DNA of 64,000 nucleotides from Cohnella sp. OV330 (GCF_900112065.1 NZ_FOKE01000002.1:618513-682512), one strand, 5' to 3'. Numbered from the stretch's first letter, positions 36,443-46,342 are shown. Program-made: numbers and translations. Notes: a model not told the origin generated them from the sequence alone.

Positions 36443-37051
36443 TCAGTCCGCGCCGTCCGCAAAGGTCTCGCCGTAGATAAACCGTTCGATTCTGCCGGCG
36501 GCGAATTCGGGAGATGCCGTCGAATTGTCGACATACAAGACGGCATTCGACGGCAACGGCCAGGCGACCGCCTTGCGGCCGAGGCTCAGGCTGAACCGCT
36601 CCCAATGCGCGAGCTTCCACTTGTCCAGCGTGCCGCCCCTGCCCGCGATGCGCTCCTTGTAGCGCGACTCGTCCGAGAGAAAGACCGATACGACCTTGAC
36701 CCGAACGGCAGCCGGATTCAGGCCTGCCCGGTCAAGCTCGGATCGCAGCCAGCCCGGATCGTTCAATTCCCGGGAAAACGGACCGATCACGATAGCATCC
36801 GTGCCCAGCGCCACATTTTCCAGCGCGGCGTCCATCGTAATCCGATAGCCGAGGTCACGGCACAGCGACTTGTAAGCCTCCGAATCTCTGTCCGCCGGAT
36901 CGAGCCCCGCCTGGGTCATGAGCGCTTCGGCCGCCGGACGGAGCAGCGTGTCCATGTCGAATAAGGCCGCATGACGCGCAGCCGCTACTCGCTTGGCCAG
37001 CGTCGTCTTGCCCGCCCCTGCGCCGCCTACTATGAACACCAAGTTTGCCAT
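36443..37051 (-). CDS. P-loop nucleotide kinase-like protein
   Basis: 202 aa. The N-terminus holds NLVFIVGGAGAGKTTLAKRV (Walker A), and ALFDMDTLL follows where small-molecule kinases place the acidic acceptor site. A lid-like stretch with VFLSDESRYKERIAGRGGTLDKWK comes later. It resembles AAA-type adenylate or sugar kinases of unknown substrate. GGGGATCGGG precedes the ATG at 37051. Monocistronic by position. Confidence 0.75.
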   Translation of the reverse strand: MANLVFIVGGAGAGKTTLAKRVAAARHAALFDMDTLLRPAAEALMTQAGLDPADRDSEAYKSLCRDLGYRITMDAALENVALGTDAIVIGPFSRELNDPGWLRSELDRAGLNPAAVRVKVVSVFLSDESRYKERIAGRGGTLDKWKLAHWERFSLSLGRKAVAWPLPSNAVLYVDNSTASPEFAAGRIERFIYGETFADGAD

Positions 37052-37153
37052 CGTCCCGATCCCCGCCCGTCCGACTTTTGATTTCATTATCGGTCCGCGC
37101 CTGGATGGGGTCAAGCGGAAGATCGGAGGACGACGCTTCCTCCGTCAAAGAAA

Positions 37154-37381
37154 CTAAATCGCGATCATTCCGGACGACGGCGAGCGCCAGTCGTCGCTTT
37201 TCTGCAACCGGAGCAGTTCCGCGGAATTTCCCGCGTCGCTCAGGCCGTGCTTGGCGCAGCAGCTCCTGCAGCAGCCAAGCGGATAGATAACCGTGTAATA
37301 GCCCGATTTAAAAAGCAATCTCGCTTCTTGCAATCCTATCAGCTCGTTGCATGCCACGCAGTAGAATTGACCTTGGATCAT
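37154..37381 (-). CDS. Small cysteine-rich protein, putative zinc ribbon
   Basis: 75 aa with CVAC near residue 8 and CCRSCCAKHG near residue 37, enough cysteines for one zinc site; KSGYYTVIYPLG lies between them. The C-terminal part is polar. CGGGAGG precedes the ATG. No name; a metal-binding role is inference. Confidence 0.6.
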   Translation of the reverse strand: MIQGQFYCVACNELIGLQEARLLFKSGYYTVIYPLGCCRSCCAKHGLSDAGNSAELLRLQKSDDWRSPSSGMIAI

Positions 37382-37556
37382 CGCGAGCAGCCTCCCGTTC
37401 TAGACTCAGGATCGCCTTCCATTACACGATCTGTAACATTTTGATACACATCGTATCTTATTACTTGATCTTACTTACCCTTTTCTTGCTTGTCAAGCAC
37501 GATTCATTCAAAAATATTAAAATAATTTTTGCTCTTGATAGCGCTTTCTTGAATAA

Positions 37557-37605
37557 GTAAAAAGAAAACTACCGCCGCAACAAGTGGTCCAGTTGCGAGC
37601 GGTAG
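37557..37605 (-). terminator. Terminator at the end of the polysaccharide operon, overlapping pilZ
   Basis: CTACCGCTCGCAAC pairs with GTTGCGGCGGTAG on the minus strand and is followed by TTTTCTTTTT. The whole stem lies inside the last 12 codons of the PilZ gene, whose stop codon sits at the base of the stem. Confidence 0.85.
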
Positions 37606-38045
37606 ATGCGATGAATACGGCCTTGATGCGGGCAAGCCTTAAGAATCAACGCATTCAGCAATCGAACGAGCAAGATCGTCTCCACTGCGCCGGACGCGAA
37701 CTTCACGCCGTAGCGGAATCCGTATTCGTCCTCGCGGCACCAGACGAGCTGGCCTTTGATTTTCATGGTCATGCCTTCCAGCTGCCACTCCATGCGGTAA
37801 ACCGCGTCGTCGCGTACCGGAAACCGGAGTCCCGTGCGGAAGGAACAGCCCGCCGGGCTCAGGTCGACCAGTTCGACCGGGGCCGGCGGCAGCGCCGGAC
37901 GAACTTCGCCGATCCGGACGATATGAATGCGGGCCAAGGCTCGACCGGCCAGTCGCAGCCGTATCTGCCGGCGCTGCTCCCGCTTGGTGTCCGACAGCGT
38001 CAATACGCGGTTCTTTTGCTCGGATTCAGATGATTCGAGTTGCAT
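37569..38045 (-). CDS. PilZ-domain protein, putative c-di-GMP receptor
   Basis: 158 aa. The c-di-GMP binding elements are KREQRRQIRLRLAG (RxxxR-like) and VDLSPAGCSFRTG (D-x-S-x-x-G). QLVWCREDEYGFRYGVKF is the usual closing strand pair. ACGGAGGG precedes the ATG at 38045; a longer in-frame start lacks one. It lies last in the polysaccharide gene run, where PilZ proteins often control synthesis or export in response to c-di-GMP (inference). Confidence 0.85.
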   Translation of the reverse strand: MQLESSESEQKNRVLTLSDTKREQRRQIRLRLAGRALARIHIVRIGEVRPALPPAPVELVDLSPAGCSFRTGLRFPVRDDAVYRMEWQLEGMTMKIKGQLVWCREDEYGFRYGVKFASGAVETILLVRLLNALILKACPHQGRIHRIYRSQLDHLLRR

Positions 38046-38134
38046 GGTACGCCCTCCGTCATGAGAGAATTGCGGCCGCCGCCGCGCGCTGCGCATCTTG
38101 TTGCGTCATTGCGTTGCACGACCCTCGCGCGATT

Positions 38135-38665
38135 TCAGCGAGACGAGGATCCGGTCCGTCGGCGGGCCGCTTGGATCGCGCCGACGATCGTCAGGAAGAT
38201 CGCGGTCAGCAGCAGCCCGCCGACCACGTCCAGCAGCACGTCGACCGGCTGGCCGGTTCTGCCTGCGATGCGAGCCTGATTCCATTCGTCGACGCACGCG
38301 GCCGCCGACAGCAGCGCCGCCGCCGCGCCCAGCCGATAGAGCGCGCGCGGCGCGAGACGAGGCAGCGACTTCAGCGCGAGATACAAGCTGGCGCACAGGG
38401 AGGCGTACCAAAAGACGTGCGCGCTCTTGCGAAACAAAAATTCGATGAATTGGTAGGGCGCCTGCTTGGCCGAAACCAGCGAATGGCCGTACCTGAACGT
38501 GACGTCGGGCAGCAGCTCCGACAACCGAAATTCAGAAATATGTCGTTGCAGCAGCGGGATGATCGTTTGCTCGTCGTAGGTCTGGGAAGAGAAAAAAAAG
38601 ATCAGCGCGAGGCATGCGACTGCCGGCAGCGCCTGCGCGAGCTGCGCGGCTTTGAAGCGGCTCAT
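38135..38665 (-). CDS. VanZ-family membrane protein
   Basis: 176 aa with four membrane helices and VanZ features: FFFSSQTYDEQT after helix 1, FRKSAHVFWYASLCASLYLA in the middle and DEWNQARIAGRTGQPVDVLLDVVGG near the end. VanZ proteins occur with glycopeptide resistance and with polysaccharide clusters; activity is unknown. The ATG overlaps the stop of a 66-aa frame upstream (ATGA), which ties it to the operon. Confidence 0.88.
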   Translation of the reverse strand: MSRFKAAQLAQALPAVACLALIFFFSSQTYDEQTIIPLLQRHISEFRLSELLPDVTFRYGHSLVSAKQAPYQFIEFLFRKSAHVFWYASLCASLYLALKSLPRLAPRALYRLGAAAALLSAAACVDEWNQARIAGRTGQPVDVLLDVVGGLLLTAIFLTIVGAIQAARRRTGSSSR

Positions 38666-38862
38666 GCTTCCCTTCCTTCACCGCCGTTGTCACGTAAGGA
38701 GGCCGCCGCCCTTCGGCGGGTGCTCATCGGCACGACAGACAATCCATTGACGCAGTAGCTCAGGCGATACAACATATCGTGGGCTTTTTTCTTGCCGTAA
38801 ACCGCGCAGTACGTTCCGTCCTTGTAATGCAAGCCCCACTTGACGAATTTATTCTTGCCAAT
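38662..38862 (-). CDS. Small basic protein with a possible ATT start
   Basis: After the manC stop the same frame continues: IGKNKFVKWGLHYKDGTYCA, then VYGKKKAHDMLYRLSYCVNG and LSVVPMSTRRRAAASLRDNG, ending at a stop that overlaps the VanZ start by ATGA. The content looks like a real protein of about 66 aa (Tyr, Lys and Gly rich). No ATG, GTG or TTG is well placed; an ATT at 38862 has GGGGGAGAG nine bases upstream. A rare ATT start, or readthrough from manC, are the two readings. Confidence 0.5.
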   Translation of the reverse strand: MGKNKFVKWGLHYKDGTYCAVYGKKKAHDMLYRLSYCVNGLSVVPMSTRRRAAASLRDNGGEGREA

Positions 38863-38868
38863 CGGATA

Positions 38869-40242
38869 TCACTCTCCCCCGCCGATAGACGCCCGGTCTT
38901 TTCCGTCCCAGGCCATTTCCCTGACATCCTCGGCGGACAGGTCCGCACCGATCTGCACCTCAATCAGGGACAAGTCCGTCAGCGCAAGGATGCCGTGTTT
39001 CGCCGACGCCGGGATATGCGCGACATCGCCCGCGCGGACGCTGCGCCAGAGTCCGTCCAGCAGCAGTTCACCTTCGCCTGACGCGATCGTCCACGTCTCG
39101 CTGCGATGCCGATGCGCATGATACGGCAGCTGCTTGCCGGCGTGCATTTGAATCAAGCCGACCTTCGTGCGGTTGTCTTCCCCGGAAACGTTGCAGTCGA
39201 GCACCCGGTAAGAGCCCCACAAACGTTCCTCGAACATCGGTTCGTCGTCCCGGCTCCCGACCATTTCCTTCACCTTGGGACTCTTCTGTTTGTCCGCCAC
39301 CAATATGCCGTCGGGACTGGCGGAGACGATCACGTTCGGCAGCCCGAGCAGCACGATCGGCAGCCCGAGCTCGTTGACGATATGCGAGCCCGTCGACTCC
39401 TCGCACTTCGTTCCGTTGCCGATGACGCCCGTCTTGATCTCTTCGGTGAGCGTGTTCCACGTCCCGAGGTCCTTCCAGTACCCGTCATACTCCGAGACCG
39501 CGATCGTGTCGGCTTGCTCGACGACCTCGTAATCGAAGCTGATCTTCGGCATCCTTTCGTAGTTGCGGACCAGCTCTTCGTAGTTGATGGGCAGCTGCTT
39601 TTCGATCAGCAGATCGATCAGCATGCCGAGCCGGAAGGCAAATACGCCGCAATTCCACAGCGCGCCCTGCGCGATGAGCCGCTTCGCCTCTTCCTCGGAC
39701 GGCTTCTCCGTGAACCGGCCGACGAGCTGCCAAGCGGACGGAGTCTCGGCGGCCGCGGGCTTCGGGACGATATAGCCGTACTTCTCGGAAGGGTGCAGCG
39801 GCTTCACGCCCATCAAGACGAGCGGCGCGCCGGACGCTTGAAGCACCCGGTCCAGTTCCGCGACGCGGTCGAAAAAACGATCTTCGACGAACGGATCGAC
39901 CGGCAGCACGGCGATCGTCTCCTGCAGCGAGACGCCTTCGATCGCGTACAGGTAAACGGCGGCCAGCGCGATCGCGGGGAAGGTATCCCGGCGATTCGGC
40001 TCCAGCACCATCGGCACGTCCCCGAGCTGCGAGCGGATCATCTCCGCCTGGTTGCTGCCGGTCGCGATATAGGCGTCTCCCGCAAGCCCCGAAGCGCCGA
40101 GCTGGCGCCAGACGCGCTGAACCATCGATTCCATCGCGCCGTCCTCGCGCTCGAGCACCTTCAAAAACTGCTTGGACCGGGTCTCGTTGGAGAGCGGCCA
40201 CAGCCGCTTGCCCGATCCTCCCGACAGTAAAACCAGCTTCAT
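38869..40242 (-). CDS. manC: Mannose-1-phosphate guanylyltransferase
   Basis: 457 aa. The nucleotidyltransferase domain starts KLVLLSGGSGKRLWPLSNET (GxGxRLWPLS signature); FVEDRFFDRVAELDRVLQAS and LMGVKPLHPSEKYGYI follow. A cupin of the type-II isomerase class closes the protein (VGLIQMHAGKQLPYHAHRHR, WTIASGEGELLLDG), but the isomerase half may be degenerate. It makes GDP-mannose for the polysaccharide. The ATG overlaps the fused glycosyltransferase stop (ATGA). Confidence 0.92.
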   Translation of the reverse strand: MKLVLLSGGSGKRLWPLSNETRSKQFLKVLEREDGAMESMVQRVWRQLGASGLAGDAYIATGSNQAEMIRSQLGDVPMVLEPNRRDTFPAIALAAVYLYAIEGVSLQETIAVLPVDPFVEDRFFDRVAELDRVLQASGAPLVLMGVKPLHPSEKYGYIVPKPAAAETPSAWQLVGRFTEKPSEEEAKRLIAQGALWNCGVFAFRLGMLIDLLIEKQLPINYEELVRNYERMPKISFDYEVVEQADTIAVSEYDGYWKDLGTWNTLTEEIKTGVIGNGTKCEESTGSHIVNELGLPIVLLGLPNVIVSASPDGILVADKQKSPKVKEMVGSRDDEPMFEERLWGSYRVLDCNVSGEDNRTKVGLIQMHAGKQLPYHAHRHRSETWTIASGEGELLLDGLWRSVRAGDVAHIPASAKHGILALTDLSLIEVQIGADLSAEDVREMAWDGKDRASIGGGE

Positions 40243-42581
40243 ACGACCGCTTCCTTTCTTTGTCCTGCCGGGCTTGCCGCCGGCTGTTCTCTAGCGGACA
40301 GCGCCGCGGATACGGCAGCCCGGATCTCGCGCTCGAACCGCTCCTCGCCGAAACTTGCCGCATACGCGCGGATGCGCGCCGAATCCCACGTCCATGACTG
40401 GAATCCGAGCAGCGTCCTCGCGAGCGACTCTCGCGTCTGCTTTTCAAAAAACAGGCCGTTCAGGCCTTGGCGGATCGTATCCTGCGCGCCGCCCTCCCGG
40501 TAAGCGATGACGGGCCGTCCGCATGCGTTGACCTCGAGCGGCGTAATGCCGAAGTCCTCGACGCCCGGAAAAAGGAGCGCGCGGCAACCGCGCATGAGGC
40601 GCCCGACTTCGCCGTCCGGCAGTCGTCCCGGGAAGGAGACGTTCGGACCGGCCAGCCGCGCGAGCCGCTCGCGATCCGGGCCGTCTCCGACGACGATCAG
40701 CCGCTCGCCGAGCAAGGAGCAGGCCTCTACGGCCAGATCGATCCGCTTGTACGAGACGAGCCTCGACACGACGAGATAGTAGTCTCCGGCAGCGCGCTCC
40801 TCCGCGCCCGCATGGTCGAACCGCCCCGTGTCGACCGGCGGATGGACGATCGTTGCCTGCCTGCCGTAGTGGTCTCGAATCCGCTCCTGCACGATGCTCG
40901 AGTTGGCGATCAGTTCGTCCACCCGGGCGGTGTTCGCCGCATCCCAGCGGCGGAGCGGGGCGACCATGAGGCGCGACAGTTTCTTCACCAGTGCGGGCAG
41001 CTCCATGTCCTTCACGTAATGCTCGAAGTCCCAGGCGAAGCGCATCGGCGTGTGGCAGTAGCACACGTGCACGGCGCCTTCGTGCACGCGCACCCCTTTG
41101 GCGTACGCGCTGCTCGAGCTGACGATCAGATCGTAGCCGCTCAGGTTCATCGACCGCACCGCGAGCGGATATAGCCAGAAGAAGAGCTTGAATCGCTTGT
41201 TGATGCCCGGAATGCGCTGCATCCACGTCGTCCGGATATCCGCCGATCGCAGATCCGCGGGCAGCTTGGATAGATCGGCGATCGTCGTGAAGATCGGCGC
41301 ATCCGGATACATGCGCCGCAGCGAGGAGACGACGCGCTCCGCGCCGCCCATCTGGTTCAGGTAGTCGTGCACGATCGCCACCCGCGGTCCCGCGCCCCGG
41401 ACGGGCCGAAGCTCGCGATAGAGAGACTCGACCTTCGCGACCGTCGAGGCGATGCCGAACTTGCGGCGCGCGCGGTCGTAGGCCGCCCGTCCCATGATCA
41501 GCCTCCGCTCGGGCCGCGCGATCAGCTCCCCGATGCGGTTGGCCAGCGCGCGGACGTCGCCGACCTCATAGAGCAGTCCGCTCACGCCTTCGGTCACGAT
41601 CTCGGGAACGCCGCCCGCCCGCGTGCCCACGACCGGTATGCCTTCGCCCATGGCTTCGATCAGCACGCGGCCGAAGGGCTCGTTGTCCGAACATAAGACA
41701 AGGAGATCCGCCGCCCGGCAGATCTCCTTGATATCGCTTCTGAAGCCCGTGAATACGACGCTTCCCGCCAAGTCCGCCGCGGCGGCCATCGTCTTCAGCC
41801 GCTCGGCGTACGCCATGTTTTCCTCGCGGAACTTCGGCTCGCCGACGATCCACAGCTGCACGTCCAGCCCGCGCGCGAGCAGCAGCCGGAGCGCTTCGAT
41901 CGCGTCCTCCTGCCGCTTCCACGGCGCGATCTGGCCGATGATCGTCACGACGGCCGTATTCGGCGACGCGCCGAGCTCGCGCCGGATCCGGACGCGATCC
42001 GCCTCGCGTTCGGCGTCGTCGGCATGGTCGAGGGTGACGCCGTTGTGAATGACGGAGACCAGCTCGCGCGGCGCGCCCGAAGCGGACCTTCGGGCCGTCT
42101 TGCCGGCCAGCTCGCCCGTGCCTTGCCTGACCGCTTCGGAGATGCAAACGATCGACGACGCGCTGCGCGCGGCTACGGCTCTCACGAGCTTGCCGACCAA
42201 GCCCTGCGGCATGTGGTCCCGAATGTGCCAGACCACGGGAAGCTTCCTTGGCCGCGCGAACAAGGAGACGATGAGGCCCGCGCGAATCGAATTCGCATGT
42301 ACGATATCCAGCTCGTGCTCGCGAATGAGCTTGGCCAGACGCCTGCCTTCCGCGGCCATGCCGACCGCGTGGCGAAGCAGCTTCAGCGGATTCCGCGTCA
42401 GGCGCGCCCGGTAGCCGGGCACGACAGCGCATTGAAGTCCGGCGGCACGCGCTCTGTCCGCAAGCTCTCCTTCCGGGCAGAGCATCACCGCCTCGTTCTC
42501 CCAAAGATTGGCGGCCATCGTCAGCAAACTGATCTCCGCGCCGCTAACGTCGGCCGTATGGTTGTAATAACCGACCTTCAT
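40239..42581 (-). CDS. Bifunctional glycosyltransferase, two fused GT4 modules
   Basis: 780 aa. Module 1 (about 1-395) has NHTADVSGAEISLLTMAANL at the start and the GT4 donor site SDNEPFGRVLIEAMGEGIPV. Module 2 (about 400-775) starts VAIVHDYLNQMGGAERVVSS, has CYCHTPMRFAWDFEHYV and the donor region PGVEDFGITPLEVNACGRPV. Two complete retaining transferases in one chain suggest two successive sugar additions, with the second module of the mannosyl type (CHTPMR is common there; inference). Linked by ATGA overlaps on both sides. Confidence 0.9.
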   Translation of the reverse strand: MKVGYYNHTADVSGAEISLLTMAANLWENEAVMLCPEGELADRARAAGLQCAVVPGYRARLTRNPLKLLRHAVGMAAEGRRLAKLIREHELDIVHANSIRAGLIVSLFARPRKLPVVWHIRDHMPQGLVGKLVRAVAARSASSIVCISEAVRQGTGELAGKTARRSASGAPRELVSVIHNGVTLDHADDAEREADRVRIRRELGASPNTAVVTIIGQIAPWKRQEDAIEALRLLLARGLDVQLWIVGEPKFREENMAYAERLKTMAAAADLAGSVVFTGFRSDIKEICRAADLLVLCSDNEPFGRVLIEAMGEGIPVVGTRAGGVPEIVTEGVSGLLYEVGDVRALANRIGELIARPERRLIMGRAAYDRARRKFGIASTVAKVESLYRELRPVRGAGPRVAIVHDYLNQMGGAERVVSSLRRMYPDAPIFTTIADLSKLPADLRSADIRTTWMQRIPGINKRFKLFFWLYPLAVRSMNLSGYDLIVSSSSAYAKGVRVHEGAVHVCYCHTPMRFAWDFEHYVKDMELPALVKKLSRLMVAPLRRWDAANTARVDELIANSSIVQERIRDHYGRQATIVHPPVDTGRFDHAGAEERAAGDYYLVVSRLVSYKRIDLAVEACSLLGERLIVVGDGPDRERLARLAGPNVSFPGRLPDGEVGRLMRGCRALLFPGVEDFGITPLEVNACGRPVIAYREGGAQDTIRQGLNGLFFEKQTRESLARTLLGFQSWTWDSARIRAYAASFGEERFEREIRAAVSAALSAREQPAASPAGQRKEAVV

Positions 42582-43765
42582 CGAGCAGACCTCCTCCTGC
42601 GCGATTCTAAAGTCGCTTCAAAAACTTCGGTGACGCGTTCGGCAACTTCGGACCACGTATAGCGCTCCAGGACGTGCATTCTGCAAAGCTCGCGGCTCGG
42701 CAGGCGGGCGTCGCCGGACAACCAGCGTTTGATCGACTTCGCCATCGCCTCCGCTGACGCGTCGTCGAAGAGCAGCGAAGGTTCGAAAGGCGCCAGGATC
42801 TCCCGCGTGCCTCCGTTCGGCGTCCCCATCACGGGCGTGCCGCAAGCGAGGGACTCCACGGTTACCAATCCGAAGCCTTCCAGCGTAACGGTCGGCACGA
42901 CGCTGCAATCGGCGGCTTGATACCACTTCACTAACTTCTCGTTGGATAAGCGTCCGGTAAAGATGACCTTCCCCGCTAACCCCAGCTTGTCGGACAACGC
43001 TTCCAGCTCGCTCCGCATCGAACCGTCCCCCGCGATGATAAGAACGGCTTCGGGGTGCTCCGCCGAGACCGCCGCCATCGCCTGAATGAGCCTGTCGATC
43101 CCCATCCTTCTCACTAGCCTGCGCACGCAGAAAAGTACGCGCCGCCCCTCTCCGATTCCGAGTTCCTCCCGAACTTGACGCACGTCTTCGGCCGGCCGAA
43201 AGCGCGTGACGTCCACCGCGCCCGGAATACGTACGATGCGTTCTTCGGGAACGTCGTAATCTCGCTTCAGAATCTCGGCAAAATGTCGGCTCAGCACGAT
43301 AAACCTGTCCGAACGCCGGTACGCCAAGCTCTCTACCGATTTTTTCATGCGATAGCGGAGCAATCGAGCCGTCGATGCTCCCTTATCCTCGACCATCGAT
43401 TCCTCCGCCCAGGGACCGTGAAAATGGGTGATTATCGGAATGTCCCGAGGCAGCGAGCCTCTACTGACCAGAGATGCATACAGCGCAAAATGAGGATTGT
43501 AAATGTCGGGAACCCATGACTTCCGGTTCTCTTCGCCAATCGCCCTTCTGAACGCTCGCATGCGATCCCAAGTTCCCGTTCCGTCGCCGCTGCCGGGGAC
43601 GGCCTCGACGTACGCGGGCGCCGTGCGCCTGTCTCCGTCCGCGGTGACGAGGGCCCGCAGATCATGCCCCGCTTCCGTCATCGCTCTCGAATAGTCCGCG
43701 AAATACCGGTTTAAACCGCCGGGCTTGTGATCGATCCATCCCATGCCCGTCGATAAAATGTTCAT
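42578..43765 (-). CDS. Glycosyltransferase family 4
   Basis: 395 aa. DHKPGGLNRYFADYSRAMTE forms the acceptor-side glycine loop, and the donor half has VLFCVRRLVRRMGIDRLIQA and PTVTLEGFGLVTVESLACGT (E-x7-E). Soluble, cytosolic face of the membrane. ATGA overlaps with the genes on both sides. It transfers an activated sugar to the growing lipid-linked repeat; donor not known. Confidence 0.9.
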   Translation of the reverse strand: MNILSTGMGWIDHKPGGLNRYFADYSRAMTEAGHDLRALVTADGDRRTAPAYVEAVPGSGDGTGTWDRMRAFRRAIGEENRKSWVPDIYNPHFALYASLVSRGSLPRDIPIITHFHGPWAEESMVEDKGASTARLLRYRMKKSVESLAYRRSDRFIVLSRHFAEILKRDYDVPEERIVRIPGAVDVTRFRPAEDVRQVREELGIGEGRRVLFCVRRLVRRMGIDRLIQAMAAVSAEHPEAVLIIAGDGSMRSELEALSDKLGLAGKVIFTGRLSNEKLVKWYQAADCSVVPTVTLEGFGLVTVESLACGTPVMGTPNGGTREILAPFEPSLLFDDASAEAMAKSIKRWLSGDARLPSRELCRMHVLERYTWSEVAERVTEVFEATLESRRRRSAR

Positions 43766-44493
43766 ATCGCTTCCCCCTTCTCGGCAGCCTTCGCTTGATC
43801 CGTATGCCGCTTATCTGCTGCCCGGAGCTTATCTTCGGTCGTTAATCCGTCCAGAAACGCTTGCGGATCCGCGAACAGATGCCGGATTCGCGCGATCTCA
43901 TCCGCATCTTTTTCCCACCAGCGGCTCCGCAGCAGCCGTTCTCTCTCCTCTGCGCCGAAGCGATACCGTACGATTTTGGCAGGCACGCCGACGACGATGG
44001 CGTACGCCGGTATCCGGCCCGTGACGATCGCGCCTGCGCCGATGACGGCGCCGTCTTCGACGACGGCTCCCCGAAGCACCTGAGCGCCGGCGCCGATCCA
44101 TACGTCGTTCCCGATGACGGGTGCCGGCTTAGGTTGTGTCCAACCAGGCTCGGCGGCCGCTTCGCGAGGCAGGGTCAAGCCGTCCTCGCAATACCAGAAA
44201 GGATGGGTGGACACCGCATCCAGCGGATGATCGTCGCCGCCGATCAGCACGTTCGGCCCAATCGAGCAAAAAGCGCCGATGCTGCCGGCGTCGATCAAGG
44301 CTCCCCCGCGAACGTAACTGTAACGGCCGATCGAAACGGTCGGGCTAACCTTAGCAAGCGGCAAAATAAAAGCCGTCTCGTGGACGAGCGGCTGATTTTG
44401 AACCGCCCGAGCGGTCCAGTACTGTAGAAAAGCATGAAAAGTCAGCGCGAAACGGCTCTTTAATCCAATCAAGCCTTTAAAATGACCGTTCAT
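43762..44493 (-). CDS. Hexapeptide-repeat O-acetyltransferase
   Basis: 243 aa. Left-handed beta-helix repeats run through [40 protein letters not shown] and [20 protein letters not shown] to [17 protein letters not shown]. The [12 protein letters not shown] and [12 protein letters not shown] motifs are those of polysaccharide O-acetyltransferases. Its paralogue lies directly upstream (44490-45170); the two share most motifs and probably acetylate different sugars or positions. ATGA overlaps on both sides. Confidence 0.88.
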   Translation of the reverse strand: MNGHFKGLIGLKSRFALTFHAFLQYWTARAVQNQPLVHETAFILPLAKVSPTVSIGRYSYVRGGALIDAGSIGAFCSIGPNVLIGGDDHPLDAVSTHPFWYCEDGLTLPREAAAEPGWTQPKPAPVIGNDVWIGAGAQVLRGAVVEDGAVIGAGAIVTGRIPAYAIVVGVPAKIVRYRFGAEERERLLRSRWWEKDADEIARIRHLFADPQAFLDGLTTEDKLRAADKRHTDQAKAAEKGEAI

Positions 44494-45170
44494 ATGGCCT
44501 TATCCTCCGACTTTCCCGGCGCATCGCCGCACGATTGCTTCCAGCGCAGAAGCAAAGCCGTCGGATTACCGAAATAGGGGGCCATCTCTTGCAGCCTGTC
44601 GGTCTCCCATTCCCACCAGCGCATTTCGCGCAGCGCCGAGACGGTCTCATCGTCAAATAACGTTCGGATAACTTTGGCCGGCACCCCGCCTACGACCGAA
44701 TAAGCCGGCACATGCCCGGTCACAAGCGCGCCGGCCGCCACGACCGCGCCGTCTTCAATGACTGCGCCGCGCAATATCGTCGCTCCAGCGCCAACCCATA
44801 CGTCGTTGCCGATGACGGGGGCCGGTTTGGTTTGCGACCATCTGCGCTCGGTGGCGCGAAGGCCGCGATGATCGGGCGCATACCAAAAAGGATGCCTGGA
44901 CACGCCCGAAAGCGGATGTTCATCCGCGCCTATGGTCACGTTCCAGGAGATCGAGCAGAATGCCCCGATCGTACCGGCGTCGGCATGGACATTATGTCCG
45001 ATATAAGTATGGCGTCCGATCTTTACGTCCGGATGAATCCTGCTCCCGCTCTCGATCGTGACGGTGAGATCCGTATCGGGACCTTTACGCTGTACCGACC
45101 AATATTGAATAAAACGAAGCAGCCGATGCATATACGCGGCAAGCGAGATTTTGAACGAACGCGTCAACAT
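44490..45170 (-). CDS. Hexapeptide-repeat O-acetyltransferase, paralogue
   Basis: 226 aa: [60 protein letters not shown] and [20 protein letters not shown]. Start taken at 45170, where GGGGTTGAACGGA gives a ribosome site and the N-terminus aligns with the paralogue downstream; an ATG at 45185 is possible. It lies five bases after the preceding glycosyltransferase stop. Confidence 0.86.
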   Translation of the reverse strand: MLTRSFKISLAAYMHRLLRFIQYWSVQRKGPDTDLTVTIESGSRIHPDVKIGRHTYIGHNVHADAGTIGAFCSISWNVTIGADEHPLSGVSRHPFWYAPDHRGLRATERRWSQTKPAPVIGNDVWVGAGATILRGAVIEDGAVVAAGALVTGHVPAYSVVGGVPAKVIRTLFDDETVSALREMRWWEWETDRLQEMAPYFGNPTALLLRWKQSCGDAPGKSEDKAI

Positions 45171-45175
45171 TCCGT

Positions 45176-46342
45176 TCAACCCCATGCCGGACGCAGCGCG
45201 CTTGCGTAGCGCCTGGCCGCAGCGCCTGCGTCGTGATTGCGCGCCTTGCGCGCCGCCGCCTCGCCCATGGCGAGCCGCAATGCCTCGTCGTTCTTGAGCA
45301 GCGCGATCGCGTCGGCAAGTCGCCGCGGATCTCTGCTCGGCACGACGAGACCGTCCTCGCCGTCTTCGATCAGATCCTGCATGCCCGTCTGGTTCGTCAC
45401 GACGGCAGGCAATCCGGAAGACATTGCTTCGAGCGGCGCAAGGCCGAAGCCGTCCTCCACGGATGCGTGTACATAAAGATGGGCTTCCCGAAGCGCCGGC
45501 AGCGGATCGCCGCTCGCGTGGCGAATCGATACGCCCATCCGTTTGAATTGTTCGATCGTTTCCCGTACGGCCCGCCAACCGATGCCGCCGACCAGCACGA
45601 CTTCGATCTCGGGATCGTTCAGAAGACGTACGGCTTCGAGCAGGTAAATGAACCCTTTTCGAAGCGAGATCTGCCCCACTTGTACGATGCGGAACTTCGA
45701 ACCGTTCGCTCTGCGCCGGAATTCGGGCGAGGGTCCCGTAAATCTGGCGGTATCGATCCCCAGAGGCGCATAAAGCAACTTTTCCGCAGGCACGCCGCGG
45801 CTGATAAAGCTGTCCCGCTGAAGAGCCGATGCAATCGTAATAAAATCTGCAAGCTCGTATTCTCGCCGGACTCGGCGCAGCCATTGGCGGGAGAAAGGCG
45901 ATCCGCCCATGCGATATTTTCTATGCTCGGCCTCGGTCACCTCGTAGACATGGTCGGCATGCGTCGTGGCAGCCTCCAGTACGGCGACGCCTCCCCAGCG
46001 CTTCACTTTTTCGAAAGATCGTTCTGCGAATCCGGGAAAACAATGATAAACGATCGGACGTTCCGGCAGACGTTCAGCGGCGCCGGCGTCGAATTGGCGA
46101 CCGGTCAGGTTGGACTGAATGGCCGGAGACCACCTGATCGGCGTATATTTCATCGCCCGCGTCCAAGCCGGTGCCGGAATGGTTTGGCAGCGTTCCATGG
46201 GAGGCTTCGCCGCTTGTTCCCGGCACAAGATTTGAATTGGTCGACCGGCTCCGATAGCCGCTTTATGAATAAAACTAAGATGGCCGCCAAGTCCGCCTTC
46301 GCCGAAACCCGACGAACTTCCGGCATAGATCGGCAATATCAT
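45176..46342 (-). CDS. Glycosyltransferase family 4
   Basis: 388 aa. [20 protein letters not shown] is the N-terminal loop; the donor half has [20 protein letters not shown] and [20 protein letters not shown] (E-x7-E). The ATG at 46342 overlaps the preceding stop (ATGA), which settles the start against a longer in-frame reading. Donor unknown. Confidence 0.9.
   Translation of the reverse strand: MILPIYAGSSSGFGEGGLGGHLSFIHKAAIGAGRPIQILCREQAAKPPMERCQTIPAPAWTRAMKYTPIRWSPAIQSNLTGRQFDAGAAERLPERPIVYHCFPGFAERSFEKVKRWGGVAVLEAATTHADHVYEVTEAEHRKYRMGGSPFSRQWLRRVRREYELADFITIASALQRDSFISRGVPAEKLLYAPLGIDTARFTGPSPEFRRRANGSKFRIVQVGQISLRKGFIYLLEAVRLLNDPEIEVVLVGGIGWRAVRETIEQFKRMGVSIRHASGDPLPALREAHLYVHASVEDGFGLAPLEAMSSGLPAVVTNQTGMQDLIEDGEDGLVVPSRDPRRLADAIALLKNDEALRLAMGEAAARKARNHDAGAAARRYASALRPAWG

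Noticed and set aside
45171..45884. Long N-terminal extension of the acetyltransferase at 44490-45170
   Set aside because: The upstream in-frame stretch is the shadow of the preceding glycosyltransferase and has Arg/Ala-rich nonsense content.
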